Shown: positions 23,205 through 36,000 of the stretch, one piece after another
How the letters are laid out: the number at the start of each line of letters is the position of its first letter
Position numbering within the stretch: position 1 is the stretch's first letter
Assembly: GCA_963556495.2 (NCBI GenBank)
Contig: OY747713.1
Location: 32,062,961 to 32,126,960 of the forward strand
Length of the DNA stretch: 64,000 bases
Direction: 5' to 3'
Source: Valencia hispanica
Taxonomy: Eukaryota > Chordata > Actinopteri > Cyprinodontiformes > Valenciidae
Translations under genes and position numbers: made by a program
The notes under the pieces: generated by a model
Database searches by the model: none
Seen by the model: only the letters and a program-made list of their open reading frames with translations
What the model was told of the DNA's origin: nothing

Positions 23205-25012
23205 GGCAAACTTGGAATCATCCCACACAAAAGCATGATTCATTTATCACAAACGATGGATACCTTGGAACACATGCTCCAACACGCGCCCTAATACACT
23301 CCCACGTAGACACATACCTTGGCGCGCACGCTCACGTGTAGCGGCTCCTTTCACATCCGTTACAGATGGGTTCTCCTCCTCCTCGCTCCTAAATGAATAT
23401 AAATATGTCTCTTTGACATCATTCATCTGCCAGAGATGAACACATTTGCCTCATTTTGCCAAAAGAGGCAGTGTTGCCTTCTCTTGTGTCGCAGAGAGAC
23501 GCATATGGGAAACAGAAATTGAAAAGTAGAATGGCGGCAAGGATGAAGACTTCTGAAAATATTAATAATCCAGTGGCATCTAATAAGGCTGGGGACAGAA
23601 CAGTAAATGATAACGCAAATGGTTGATGCAGTTTTTGTTTTGCTTTCCCACAAAGACACGCAGGAGAACAAACTTCCAACTCTTTTTAAACACATTTTAT
23701 TTGCTGCTGCCTCCGATGATCAAATCTGATCCCATCTCTTGTGACCGCAACCATTTACAAAGTGGTGCTTTAAAGCCCATCAGTTCCTTTCTCCAGTTGC
23801 GTAAAAACACCATAAAGGTGCCCTGATATAATCGGTAACAATCAGAGAAGATGAAGGCCAGATGACAAGTGAGAAGTGGATGTACTGAAGGAGATGTCGC
23901 TGATGGGAACAGATTGAAACAAAATGGCGGCTGATGCGCCACAAGGAGATGCCGTATGGGCCAGTGACAAGAATTCACGGAAGAACGACAATTAAGTGTT
24001 TGAGATAAAGATCATTCAGAAAGTTTATTTTTGTTCTTTTTGGGATCAAAAAGGAAAGCAATGCACCTGTTGAGAACCTTTTTCTGCCTCATAAAAAAAA
24101 CTCTTCCATGTCATTAAAACATCCTTCAATTGTAATTTAGAAACCATTACCAGACATGATCCGTACACTCGGTCGCAACGTCTTCTTAATGTTCTGCCCG
24201 TGACGCCCTGAGGGAGGCGACAGCGGTTTTCAAAGTGAACCAGCTTCTGCTGCAATCTGTGCTCCATATGTCATTAAGGCCATTAGGGAAACACTGCGTT
24301 AACGTTAAAGCTACAGCACCAGCCTGGTTCAATGTGAGCCCCTGTCGAACGACATAAAAGCAAAGTCTCACTTTGTCTCCCCTTCCTCTCTTTGTCTGGC
24401 TGCCTGCCTTAACAAGCCATTGTCTTTTTTTCCCACCACCGTGCTTTTCGGAACTGCATCCTCCATTTCCCCGCTTTGAGTCATTTCTCTTTCACTTTGC
24501 CCTTTTCCCCCCCTGCCTGTCTGTCTCACCTTCACAGGCGCTACGCTCTGCCACTGGGTTCAGTAGAAGAATGGGGGTTTAGGTTTATGGGATAATATGA
24601 CAAGTGAAAGAACACTGAAATAAAGTTTTCCAGCTGTCTTTGATTGATAATATTCTTTTTCTTAGTTTTGTTTCTTAATTTAAATTTCTTCTTTTTGATT
24701 TTAGAGCATTTGCCTAGAAAATGGAATCCAATTATCAAGCATCAACCCAAAGTGATCAAAAACATATAGGTTTTTCCCAACAGATCTTGTACTGAACAAA
24801 AAACAGAAAAGTCAAAAGTAATTTACAAAATGACATAAATAAATGAAAAACAAAACATAAACTTTTAAAATGTTTTCCTAATTTTCCTGAGAATTATTTA
24901 TGTTCAATTTGATCTTAAATTTGTTCACATTTGTTCACATTTTCTTTTTATTATCAAGTGAATTCCATAAATTAACTCCCTGTAACTGGGGCACATTTCT
25001 TTGAGTTATCCT
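23205..25012. other. Unique, higher-complexity non-coding sequence
   Basis: From 23330 to 24400 the sequence lacks repeats, has mixed composition and contains no convincing open frame. It would be the first place to look for conserved non-coding elements. The last 500 bases are AT-rich. Confidence 0.4.
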
Positions 25013-25357
25013 CCCATCCATCCACTGGCTATAACTGCTCATCCTTGCAGGGTCGGGGGAAAGCTGGTGCCTATCTCCAGCGTTCACTAGGCAAGAGGTG
25101 GGGTACACCCTGGTCAGTCCATTGCTTGGGAACATAGAGACACACTGGACAATCAACCATGTACGCACACACAAGGATAATTTAGAGAGACCAAATAACC
25201 CAACAGTCATGTTTCGGACTGTAGGAGGTAACCAGAGTACACAGAGAAAACCCAGGCATGCACAGGGAGAACATGCAAACTCCATGCAGAAATACCCCAG
25301 GCTGGTATTTGAACCATGCACGGCAACAGTACTACCAACTGTGCCATTGTGCAGCCC
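25013..25357 (+). repeat. Dispersed fish repeat, forward copy
   Basis: It begins with CATCCATCCA, continues with TTGCAGGGTC, a GGTGCCTATCTCCAG block and GGGGTACACCCTGG, then ACAGTCATGTTTCGGACTG and CATGCAAACTCCATGCAG. It ends near CCATTGTGCAGCCC. The order matches the copy at 52885-53243 throughout. Confidence 0.8.
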
Positions 25358-25640
25358 TTTCGGTTGGTTAGTTCCAACTTAGGATTTTACAGAAATACAA
25401 TTTTCCTTTATAGAACTTGTTTTGAACCTTATACTATGACTTTTTTCTGTTTTTGCAACATGAAAATCCATTCTGGAAACAGGATTCCTACACTTATTTC
25501 ACATCACAATACCCCCCCTTTCTAAGCTCAAGATCAGTTTTCATTAACATTTGGCATATTCAATATTTCTTTGTTACAGCTTTGTTTTAAAATCTATAAT
25601 ATTGAGGCTTTCCAAATCTTGCATGATTATGTTACACTAA

Positions 25641-25785
25641 AGACAGATTTCTTTTGTGGCACTAACTGCCTTTATGCTTAGTTATTATACAGGAAACAGG
25701 CGGAGAAAAAAGGGAGAAGCGTGCAGTGAAGTTGCTGAGATTGGGATTTGAACACCTGACTAATGGATCAAGGAGAAATAGCCTT
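25641..25785 (-). mobile_element. tRNA-derived SINE, reverse copy, truncated head
   Basis: The minus strand shows a B-box-like GTTCAAATCCC (complement of about 25744-25754), a CTTCTCCCTTTTTTCTCC tract, GTTTCCTGT, and the tail ATAAAGGCAGTTAGTGCC. The same landmarks, in the same order, occur in the SINE at 59074-59268. The 5' tRNA-like head appears shortened. It abuts a Tc1 relic. Confidence 0.6.
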
Positions 25786-26332
25786 TCAGGTAAATATTCT
25801 GTGGACTAACAAGACAAAAGTGAGAAATTTGGAAAGGTGTGCATCCTGTCACATCTGGAGTAAAACACAATGTTTCAGAAAAAAAAAATCATACCAGTAG
25901 TCAAAAAGGTGCTGGTAGCTTGATAGTCTGGGGCTAATTTTAAAATTCACAATCGATGACTTTTGCTCTCTGCCAGAAAGTTCTGAAGGAAAATGTCTGG
26001 ATATAAGCGTGTTATATTAGGCTCTAGCACAATTGCATTATATTGAGAGAATTTATTATGATGCTCACCAGAAATTCCACCTATAACTGACTTAAAAAAA
26101 TACAGTGAGTTTTGGAGTGGCCTAGTCTTAGCCCAGAGTCAAATCAGATACAGATGCTGCAGCATAATCTTAAACAGGCTCCACCTGCTTCAAAACTCCA
26201 CAGAAATAAAACTATTCTGCAAAGAGATGTGGGACAAACTTCATTCATAGTGCAGTCATTGCTGCCATAAGTGACACAACCACTAGTGTCTAAAAAGGTT
26301 TTGAGGCCATTAGTTTGTGTTTTTTTTATTTT

Positions 26333-26364
<32 letters not shown>

Positions 26365-26430
26365 GGTTATTTAAAAAAATTTTTTTTTTTTACATAGGGC
26401 CATTTAGTGGTTTCCAATTATTAACCAAAA
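25786..26430 (+). pseudogene. Tc1/mariner relic
   Basis: Recognisable Tc1 landmarks run along the plus strand: TCTGTGGACTAACAAGACAA, ATCTGGAGTAAAACACAATG, CATACCAGTAGTCAAAAAGG, GATAGTCTGGGGCT, TGGAGTGGCCTAGTC, AACTATTCTGCAAAGAGATG, and near the end ACATAGGGCCAT. Large parts are missing or scrambled and no open frame survives. A 23-G homopolymer lies in the 3' part. Confidence 0.7.
26344..26366 (+). repeat. 23-G homopolymer
   Basis: Twenty-three consecutive G residues, flanked by T runs. Homopolymers of this length are prone to sequencing and assembly error. Confidence 0.95.
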
Positions 26431-27619
26431 TCAGGATTTGAATCTTGTTTTTTTATTTTCTCAAATTATTTCTCAAAGATTTGAAACATTTTATTTTGAG
26501 GACATGGAGGAAAGCCCTTTCACATCGTTGGAAGATATTTTAAGAACTACCGTTTCAAAACAGATTTTAAAATTTGAATGATAAATATTTAAAACATATG
26601 ACCTTATTTTGATAATGTTTGTGACTTTATACAATAGACTTTGGCATTTTTGTCCTAACAATCTATTTGGTTTCCAACACAGTTTGTGATCACTAATGAG
26701 CTTTATAGATTAATTTTCATAAACTATGTTGTGAGTCATTACTAGGAAAAATGCCCCAGTAAATGTTTTTATTTTTATTTTAGGCAATAGAGATTATCTT
26801 TTTTGATTCAACGATCCATCACTGTTGGAAACCAAGGAACCGGTACGGTATGTTCACCTAGAGGTTAGCTAGAGGTCAGCAAGTGGAGTATCATATCTCT
26901 GCTCTAATCCCACCACCCCTCCCGTTTCCTCCTCATTTCTTCTCACCTCCTCACTCCCCATTCCTGTGACAAAGAGAGCCAGTTTGGTTGCCAAGGAAAC
27001 AAGCTTTTTCCACAGCAATGTTAGAACACGTGGGAAGGGCAGGGTGGCTTTTGTTTCGTTCCCAAGATGAAGGATTTTCCACATGCATGTTTAATCGCCA
27101 GACTTATGGCCCCCGAAGCCCAAGAGCCCCGGCCCATCTACCACCGCCTGATTATGCTCAATGGAGCTTCTGACACCTTCATCTTGCCTGTTTTATCACA
27201 CTTCCCGGCTCCCACAGCAGCTAGCCTAGCCATTGTTGCACAGCGTTCTTGATGAGACCACAGCTGGGACCACAGATAGTCAGATCAAACAAGGAAGGCA
27301 CACATGCATCCGTTAATGGTTGTACGCCTGGCCAAATAAACATGCTGACTTTACATACACACATACATAAGACTGGGCTTACAATCCTTTTTGCTTTTTC
27401 GTGTATGTTGGCACCCACCCAGTTCTCTTTGGCTTCGCACAGCATGGGGGAAATATGGCTGATCTCCATGGGAACTGTGTGCCGTTCTGCTACAGCTGTG
27501 ATGTATGTGGTGACACTTTTGACCCTGTGTTGAACTCTATATTGCAGGGAGACTATCCCCCCTGCTATTTGTTGCGTATAGCTTCAGCTAACGGTATATA
27601 CCAGGGTCACGGTCCACTA
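26431..27619. other. Non-coding; complex segment with an X-box-like site
   Basis: Between about 26880 and 27250 the sequence is GC-richer and non-repetitive. GTTGCCAAGGAAAC at 26987-27000 is close to the RFX X-box, with one mismatch in the right half-site. Short open frames here show no known domain. Confidence 0.4.
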
Positions 27620-27654
27620 CATATTTTTCTTCCTCTATGAGGAAGAAAAATATG
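27620..27654. repeat. Perfect 16-bp inverted repeat with 3-base loop
   Basis: The left arm CATATTTTTCTTCCTC (27620-27635) is followed by TAT and then its exact reverse complement (27639-27654). The arms do not extend further. Confidence 0.9.
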
Positions 27655-27953
27655 CTACCCTTGTTGTAGAAACTATAAATGCATTTTTTTTAAATATGAT
27701 GTTGTTGGTTATTTCCCTGTCAGTCAAAGTGAATTATCTCCAATTTTTGTCAAGTATACATCGAAAATACACCAGAAATAATTCAGACACAAATATCTTT
27801 TTGATGAATTTTGAATTTTCTCTAAGGCTGTAATAATAATACAACTTTTCTCGGGTCCACATAGATTCAAAATTATGTGGAATAATTATATTGCGAAAAA
27901 ACCAGGGCACCCACAACAGCTTGCAGGTTGTTATCATATTTCAAGATAAAAAG

Positions 27954-28032
27954 CATCCATCCATCCATCCATCCATCCATCCATCCATCCATCCATCCAT
28001 CCATCCATCCATCCATCCATCCATCCATCCAT
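27954..28032 (+). repeat. (ATCC)n microsatellite
   Basis: About 19 perfect CATC/ATCC units followed by a short AT run. Confidence 0.95.
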
Positions 28033-28054
28033 ATATATACTGTATTTCAGGAAA

Positions 28055-28480
28055 ACAACCTAACACCAACTGTGAAGCATGAAGGTGGATGTGTCATGCT
28101 AAGTGAAGGTTTTGCTGCAAGAGGCCTGGCCATCTCGCCATCATAAAATCCACCAAGAATTCCACTATTTATCAGAGATTAATTGAGGAAAATTTGACAC
28201 TATCTATAAAAAAATAAGCTGAAGCAGAACTGGACCCTACAACATGACAATGACTTCAAACAAACTAGTAAACCCTATAAGGACTGGTTGAAAATTAAGA
28301 AATGGAAAGTCCTGGGCCAAGTCAATGCCTAGTTGATCTTACTGAGATGTTGTGGGGTGACTTGAAATGGGCCACTCATGCCGTAGAGCAAACTTTTCTC
28401 AGACTAATATCAGTGTCTGGTAAATGCCAATAAATGTTTCACTGAAGTTATTTCAGCTAGAGAGGGCAGCACTAGTTAAC
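28055..28480 (+). pseudogene. Tc1/mariner relic
   Basis: Plus-strand Tc1-like order: CAACTGTGAAGCATGAAGG, then CCTACAACATGACAATGA (second Asp region), CCCTATAAGGACTGG, AAATGGAAAGTCCTGG, and GAGATGTTGTGGGGTGAC where the conserved Glu helix lies. No open frame survives. A possible 3' continuation with GTTTGTTGATGGCCACAAAA lies at about 28690-28770. Confidence 0.65.
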
Positions 28481-30224
28481 AGGGGATAGTGAGCGCTACT
28501 TTTTTCCTCAGCTCCAGAAAGGATTCCAAACACACATTACAACTGGTTTTGGAATGGATAAAGCGGACTCAAACTAAGCTTCTGACAATGCACTGACCTC
28601 AACCCTACAAATGTTTCATGGCTTAACATTTAGGTCAGTGCTAGGAAACCAACAAATTTAAATGAACCCAACTAATTCTAATGAGAATCTTGTTCAAATA
28701 AACAATCTGAATTATGACAGGAGTTTGTTGATGGCCACAAAAAGTAGTTAACAATAAATTAAATCATGTATACTCTATGCTAGTTTTGTATAGTTTTCAC
28801 TCCACTCTGGAAAAATTTTTTATGTGTCTTTAAAGATCCAAAATAAAGAGGATCTTTATGTCCATCATAATTGTTTGTAAGCTTCTCATTGGCTCTGTAT
28901 ACTGCCCACCTTGAGTGTCTTTTAAAGAAAATGGAAGGCAGTGACAGTCTGGTCTGGCGGCTGGTAGGTTTCAATGTTTATTTGGCCCTCACATGTTTGT
29001 TTCCGGCCTGCCTGCAGTTATGTGTGTCCTTTATTGTCACACAACACAACAGTTCTGCAGAGCCTCTGTGGGCATGTATTTTCCACTGACATTTACAAAT
29101 CATGCACTTTGTTTCATACATAAAAGAGGGTCAAAAGAACACAACCTGGTCCCTCACTTGTAAAGGTTGGGCCATAACTTATCCAAGTGAAAACACAGTT
29201 AGTTTTCTTCTGAGGTTTACATACAGAGTGACGAACATTGTTGTGCAAAGAAACAGAGAGACATTCACGTACACTTCCAGTGTCCCTGACTCAATTATTG
29301 TGACATAAACATGCAAGTATCACTGTCAATGCAGAAATATAACACAAAGAAATTATGCAATTTGTGAAGTTTAGTCAGAAGTCATGTCTTTCTTCTGTGC
29401 TGGCCACATATATGAGCCCCTGGTAAAGATCTAAAAAAACTTTTGAAAATTAATCATTTACTGCAGCAGCATAATCTAACACTGAAAAAATAAAGAATCA
29501 AACATTTCATTGAAGCATTACTCAATAGGGGACAAACAAATCCCTTGTTAAAAATAATCCCCGGTAGCAAAGTTATTTTTTCAATAAACAACTCCTTTAA
29601 ATAAAAAATAAAATAAGTATTTATTTAAATGTATACTTTACTTTCTTAAGTTGATCCAAATTTCTGGGAACCTTTAATTAGTAATCCATTTATGTTTGTT
29701 TCCCTGAGGTTGAAAATATGTTGTGACACAAAGGGTCATTTCTTTCAGCCTCTGGCCACCTGGCTGAGTCCATATTTCACTTGCCTCCATAGATAGTGAG
29801 CAGAATGGTACGGTTGGTAAAACAAAATAATAATACAAAGATGGTTTTGGAAAAGGGTGGCACTTTGGACTCACTAAATCTCCATAACCTGAATTAGATT
29901 TGATTTTCCTGCCAACCACGTGTTTGGAAGGTTTGCCAGGAAAAAAACAAACTATTTTAAACACAAGTTACCTAAACTATACTGGGAGTTTAATTGAAAC
30001 ATTTCTTTTGGTTCAAATGAGACTAAGATTAAAACCAATCAGGTTTGTTTGGCACGAATCAATAAGAAAAAGCACCTAATGCCCTATGTTAAGTACAGTG
30101 TAGGCCTTTTGGCCTGTTCTTTTTTCAAAGACCTTGGGAACATTAACAGAGTGCATGTTTTCATTAACCCTTAAAATACTAGGACATTTTAACTAAAAAT
30201 CAGTTGGGCTCTACCGAAAAAAAC
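28481..30224. other. AT-rich non-coding stretch
   Basis: Apart from the possible Tc1 continuation at 28690-28770, no gene or repeat family was recognised. Confidence 0.5.
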
Positions 30225-30475
30225 TGAAAATCAGTCATCGTTGGGTCTTTCAACTGATAATGACCCAAAACAAATAACCAAGTCATCACAAAAATCAACA
30301 CCAATCAACACCACACTCCACAGACCTATATCCCAGAAACATTGTATGACGGAATGGTCAAAGATAGCTCTTTTTGTATTCCCCAACCTTGCAAAAATAA
30401 TAAAGGGTATCAATAAGTGTTGTGATGTTGTAGGATTACCAAATTGTGTTTCACTGATGGTTTTGTTTTTTAAAA
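30225..30475 (+). pseudogene. Tc1/mariner 3' relic
   Basis: Landmarks of a fish Tc1 family: CATCGTTGGGTCTTTCAAC, GATAATGACCCAAAACAAAT, GAATGGTCAAAGATAGCTC, and a terminal TGATGGTTTTG. An internal stretch is missing. An apparent open frame (30241-30600) spans it by chance. Confidence 0.6.
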
Positions 30476-32154
30476 ATCATTCATTTGAATTTTCAAAACT
30501 TTTCAATGAAATATTATTCTACTCCAATAAAGATGAATTCATTTTAAGGCTTTTTATAAATGTGGCCAGTGCTGTATTTGTGCTGCTCTTGCATAAATGA
30601 AACATTTCTTCTATGTTTCCACCACTAGGAGTGCTGCAGCTTTGCACAAAAACCAGTCCTCCCAATTCCTCCAGCACTGCTCTCACTCTGAGCCATGAGG
30701 AGCAGAGGAGGAAGGGGAGCTGACACTCAATAAATGCATACAAGCAGACACCCTCTTAATCATTCACTTTATTATGTTTTTGCTTTACAGAAACAATCGG
30801 TTCCTCATTGAACGAGTCGCAGGGTGATAATATATTGTGAGGGATGGACAGATAATGCAGACAGAGTGATTGTGGATGACAAAACAAATATATGCTCAAG
30901 TGAGATATTAAAAATAAATCACATTTCCAACACTTTGTGAGACAGCGACCACAGAGAGAAAGAACAATTTAAAGAAAACAATTTCCTGAGCTTTTACCAT
31001 TTTTTACAACACAAACGTTTCTTAAAGAAATTCTTCCACATATTTTTTTAAGTGGGGACTTTTCTTGATTTCTTTCGCAAGTAAAGTGGTGCAGAAACAA
31101 AACAAAGAGAACATTCCATTTGTTGTTGCAACTCCTCAGTCCTGTTTGTCCTGCTCATGGTGTGGAAGGGTCATGACCTCCAAAGATACACTCAGAACTG
31201 CCATACGACTGGGAGGTCAACTTGCAGGTCTAAAGTCAAAAGAGGCAAAGGTATAAAACAGATACAACTCTCAAAAAAGTAACACTATATTTGGAAGATG
31301 TTTTCCCTTTAATTATAATAACAATTAAAAAAACAAATATGCATCCCTTCTCCTCACTCTAAGCCATAGAGTTTATATGAGCTTTGCTCTGTCTAAAAAC
31401 AAGACTTTGCTCTACCTTCACTTTGCCAATTAACTCATTGCAGAGTTCACTTATCGTCTCATTTATCCCATCTCTATATGGAGCATGCAGTGCTTTGAAA
31501 ATATATTTATATCCCTTGAACTTTTTCACATTGACAGCACCCATCACCTGAATCAAAAGCAAGAATTTCAACAAGAGAAAGACGATAAAAGCTTTATTCT
31601 TGTGTATTCTGAAAAACTGAAGCAGTCACTTAGGGCCTTGATTTAGACCCCATGCACATAAACAGAAATATTTTTAAATCATGTGCAAGTCTGTTTTTTG
31701 CTTATCCGTAACTTTATGGAAACATTGCTAAAAATGATCAGACTTATAAATGCACACCAGTGTGCTTAGATACTTCCTCACTGGAAGATACTGGGGATCA
31801 ATAAACATATCATCCAGTACTATCATAACCCTTAAGCGATGTCACCACAGGCTTATGCACATGAAATCATGCTTCCTGGATTGTAGATTTGATGAAATAA
31901 CAATTCAAGCGATAGCAAAAGAACAACTGTGACATGGCTTTTTGGTGATTCATGTTTAAAGTAAGCTGGATTTTACAGGGAATCTGGCTACTAGCTTTAA
32001 GTAAAGTATGTCAACTAAAGTTGCAATTGTAAAATCACAACACACTAGTCCAGAGGGAACCACATTGTTTCTTTTGACTATAAGTCAAAACAGCAAATTT
32101 AGAGGAAAACATTCAAAGAGAAACTTTTTCATGACAGGTTAGTTTGCATATTCA
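30476..32154. other. AT-rich non-coding stretch
   Basis: No convincing gene or repeat was seen. Confidence 0.5.
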
Positions 32155-32290
32155 GGTATTTCCATGTCCTTTGCAGCCCCTAACACCTCTTCTTTCAGGA
32201 TTGCCCTGTATTTCGCTCCATTTATCTTCTCATCATCTCCAACAAGATTCTCTGTCCTTGCATCCCAACAGCATCATGCTATTATTTACA
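32155..32290 (-). pseudogene. Tc1/mariner fragment
   Basis: The minus strand contains AGCATGATGCTGTTGGGATG, AGATAAATGGAGCGAAATAC and AGGGCAATCCTGAAAG. This is the same family as the relics at 13600 and 45838. Only a central transposase segment remains. Confidence 0.65.
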
Positions 32291-32302
32291 TGAGTGCTAT
32301 TC

Positions 32303-32600
32303 CTATTTGGTCTGAATTTTAATGAAATAAGTAAAAGTATCCTTTGATATTACTAATAATGAATGAGAAAAAAACACAATTTTCATTAGTGTCATATTTA
32401 TTACCCCAAAAATGTAGACAATAACAAGGGTAGCCCCAAATAACACAAAACTGACAATGTCAGTAGCATTTGCCGCAATGACTGCTTGACAGTGATATCT
32501 CATGCTCCTCACTAGCCTCATGATGTTGTCCTGAGGCAATGCGTTCCACTCTTCCACAAGTGCTACACACAGTTCTGCCAGGTCACGTGGGGGTGGGCTC
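32303..32600 (-). pseudogene. Tc1-like transposase C-terminus, split by the gypsy element
   Basis: The minus strand encodes EEWNALPQDNIMRLVRSM and then RYHCQAVIAAN, the usual C-terminal end of a fish Tc1-family transposase. The N-terminal and catalytic parts lie beyond the gypsy element at 37231-37960, in the same orientation. After the last transposase codon the sequence continues with a 3' untranslated part. The frame directly preceding the insertion, SPPPRDL, fits the DRT sequence at the other junction. Confidence 0.85.
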
Positions 32601-32766
32601 TGTGGTATTTAGACAGAGTTGTAAAATAATGAAAAAGACGACTTCTCTGCTTCACTTCCAGCCATGTTTTTTTATTTCTCCTTCTCCTTAACAACCAACT
32701 TGTCATTGCAGTAGACAGCTCTGCCGCGCCCTCTATTGGTGCGCATCCATGTAACAGAACACAACA
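32601..32766 (-). repeat. gypsy 3' LTR
   Basis: 166 bases, TG...CA ended, read on the minus strand from TGTTGTGTTC to AAATACCACA. It matches the 5' LTR at 37069-37230. Such short LTRs leave little room for a promoter. Confidence 0.9.
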
Positions 32767-32779
32767 TTTCCCCTGTCCT
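32767..32779 (-). promoter_or_regulatory. gypsy polypurine tract
   Basis: On the minus strand AGGACAGGGGAAA directly precedes the 3' LTR start TGTTG. This is the expected place and composition for the primer of plus-strand synthesis. Confidence 0.75.
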
Positions 32780-33056
32780 TGAAGGATTTACTTCTGTAGA
32801 ACAGTGAAGCATAATAAACAGCAGGAGTATGAAACATGGGTACTTAAGTATCACAGAATCTTCCATCATAGTTACTTTTTTCTAATACCAGATGCAGATT
32901 AACATCATATAACAAAGTAACAGTGATACTGTATTTCAAATTAGCATAGAAGAACATTATCATTTTGCATTAGCATGCATGACCTTTAAATGAACTCTGA
33001 GAATAACATGGATAAACTTTATCAAACTATTACCACATGATGGAACCTGTGTTCCT

Positions 33057-36000
33057 TTATCTAACAAAACCTGTTAGCCACTGAGGTGAGGTTCTTGTTC
33101 TTTGACCTCGTCTCAGTCCTGGTTCTGGTGCACTAAACTGTGCATCATCTGGCAGCATAAATCCATCATAAGTAGTGTCCTTGTCCATAACAGTGCCAGT
33201 CAGAGCCTCTTTAGGGAAGAACGCCAACTTGGATGCATTCCATTTTCGACCATCACTTAGCAGGTAAGTGTTTGATCCCACTTTCTTAACCACAGTCAGG
33301 GGTTCAGTGAATCTGGAGGATTCCTTTGGAATGTGGTATGGTCTTCGGACACGCACAGTGTCATTTACTTGGAACATGGGTACTTTTGCACCAACCCTTC
33401 TGTCTGTGTACTCCTTACTCTTTTGTTTTGCTTTTGTTTCACTGTCTCTTTCACTTGTGTGAGTGTCCTAATGTTGTTTGAGACAGGAAGTACATGTAGT
33501 TTTGTGCGCATCTTTCTGTTCCTCAGTAACTCAAATGGTGTAGCTCCTGTCGTAGCGTGTTGTGTGGCACGGTAGTTCTGCAAGAACTCTGTAACAGTTT
33601 GTTTCCATGGTTTGTGCATTTTGTCAGCAGTCTGTAAGCACTCTTTAAGCACCATGTTGAATCTCTCAATGGCTCCGTTAGCTCTTGGATAGTATACACT
33701 TGAGCGCAGGTGCTTTATCTCCCTCTCTCTCAGAAATGTGGCAAAGGCATGGGAGGTAAATTGACATCCATTGTCTGAAACCAAATAGAAAGGATTTCCT
33801 TCGTGGCTAAACACAGTGGACAAAAACTTAACTACATCAGTAGTAACTGCAGGGGCAAATGCTACTTCAGGCCACTTACTATAATAGTCAGTAAGAGTTA
33901 TGGCATCGCGGCAGTCCCATGTAGTATGTTCAAAAGGACCTGTAATGTCGATGCCCACCTTTTCCCATTGACCATTTGGAAGATCCACAGGTGTAAGTGG
34001 TGCAGGTGCAGTCTTAGCAGTTCTGTCAGTATACTGGCATGGCACACATGAAGCTATCATATTTTGTACACACATATCCAATTTTGGCCACCAATGCAGT
34101 TCACGAAGTCTCTGCTTTGCACGTACCAGTCCTTGGTGTCCTTCATGTGCCAGATCCACCACTCTCGGTCTAAGTGAAACTGGAACAATCAAGCAGTCTG
34201 TGCCTCTCATTATAAGCGAGCCATCCACAGCCAGTTCATCTCTTACATTGAAGTATGGAACAAGTTCTGTTGACACAGCCTTCCTACAGCTTGGCCAGCC
34301 TGACTGTATCTGCTGCCGAAGTTGTGTCAGCTCAGGGCACGTGTCGCAGGCTGCTGTGAATTCTGTCAGAGACACTGCATGCACAGATTCCTGAAAGACA
34401 GCAGCAACCATGTCTGGAACTTCTGAAGCGTCTCCTGTAGTGGGAAGTGGAAGCCTGGAAAGACAATCAGCCGTCACATTTAGTTTGCCTGGGCAGTAAG
34501 TCATGTCATATGTAAAACAGAGCAGTCTAGCTGACCATCTGGCAATTATCAGGCCGGCTCGACCAGCCCCTTTAGACGTGAGGAGAGATGTCAGTGCCTG
34601 ATGGTCAGTACGTAGCATGAAGTGACGTCCCCAAAGGTAAGTTCTCCACTTCTCTACAGCCCAAACACAAGCAAGTGCTTCACATTCAACAGTAGAGAAC
34701 TTTCTTTCAGAAGGGGAGAGAGTCCTGGATGCAAAGGCGACAGTTTGTTTCGTGTTATCTGGGTGGGTGTGTGTGAGCACAGCTCCCAGGCCATAGTCAG
34801 AAGCATCCGTGGTCACTTGAGTAGGTAAGGCAGGGTCATAAATTGCTAGAGCAGGGCTCTCCAGTATCAGTCTTTTGATTTCAGCAAAACTGGACTCAGC
34901 CTCAGCAGTCCAACTCAACTTAAGGTCAGTGGAGTCTTTCAGAGTGGCACGCAGGGGTTCAACAATAGTAGCAAAATTTGGAATGAATTCACTGTACCAT
35001 GAAGCAAGGCCAATAAATTATCTCAAGGAACACGTGTCATGTGGAGCAGGTGCATGAGCCACTGCACTGAATCTGTCTTTGTCGGGGTGGAGCCCATCCC
35101 TGGATATGGTGTGCTCCAGGAAAGACAAAGATGTCTGACTGAACTTACACTTACTCATAGTCAGTTTGAGTCCTGCTTCATTCAAGGCAAGCAGCACCCT
35201 TCTGAGGTTGGCATCATGATCCTGCTGGGTGGTGCCATAGCATATGACATCATCAAGATACGCCTCTACACCTGGGATACCTGCCATTATAGTGGACATC
35301 ATCTTTTGAAACGCAGACGGAGCTGAAGCGAGGCCAAATGGGACTCGGCAGAAGCGAAAAAGGCCTTCATGAGTGATAAATGCAGTGATATCACGGCTGT
35401 CTGGGTGCAGAAGCATCTGGTGATATGCAGAAGCCAGGTCAATGGTCGAAAAGACAGTAGCTCCTCGCAGGTTAGTGAGTAGTTCATCCATGTGTGGCAG
35501 GGGATGACAGTCGCAGACAATTGATTTGTTCGGCTCCCTCAGGTCAACACACATGCGGGGCTTTCCTCCACTTCTCCTCTGTGTGACAACAATGGGGGAA
35601 ACCCATGGAGATGCATCAATGCGTTCAAAGATGCCATTGCTTTGCAAGTCTTTAAGCTCTTCTGTAACAGCCTGTCTTACAGAAAATGGAAGCCTCCTCA
35701 GTTTTTGTTGAGCTGGAATTGCATGTGGTTTCAGTTTAATTTGGTGCACAAATCATTTTGCACACCCAACTTCCTGAACCTGGACCAGTGGAGCAGACAG
35801 CAGTGTAACTGGTACTTCTGGCACACTTTGTGTTGTGAGGGTTGCAAGTTGATAATGAGAGGAACCGCTTGGGCTTGTAGACATTACTTTGTTGCCCTCA
35901 ATACGCATCTGCAGGGCAGTGAACAAATTCAGGCCAAGTAAAGCAGCACCTGACCCGACAACCATGAAGGAGCATGCAGCTGAACGTCTTTCATGACTCA

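Noticed and set aside
27954..28032. Regular short repeats as a possible CRISPR-like array
   Set aside because: It is a simple ATCC tetranucleotide microsatellite without spacers, in eukaryotic DNA.
30241..30600. 119-codon frame as a gene
   Set aside because: The first half coincides with a Tc1 relic and the rest is AT-rich chance frame.
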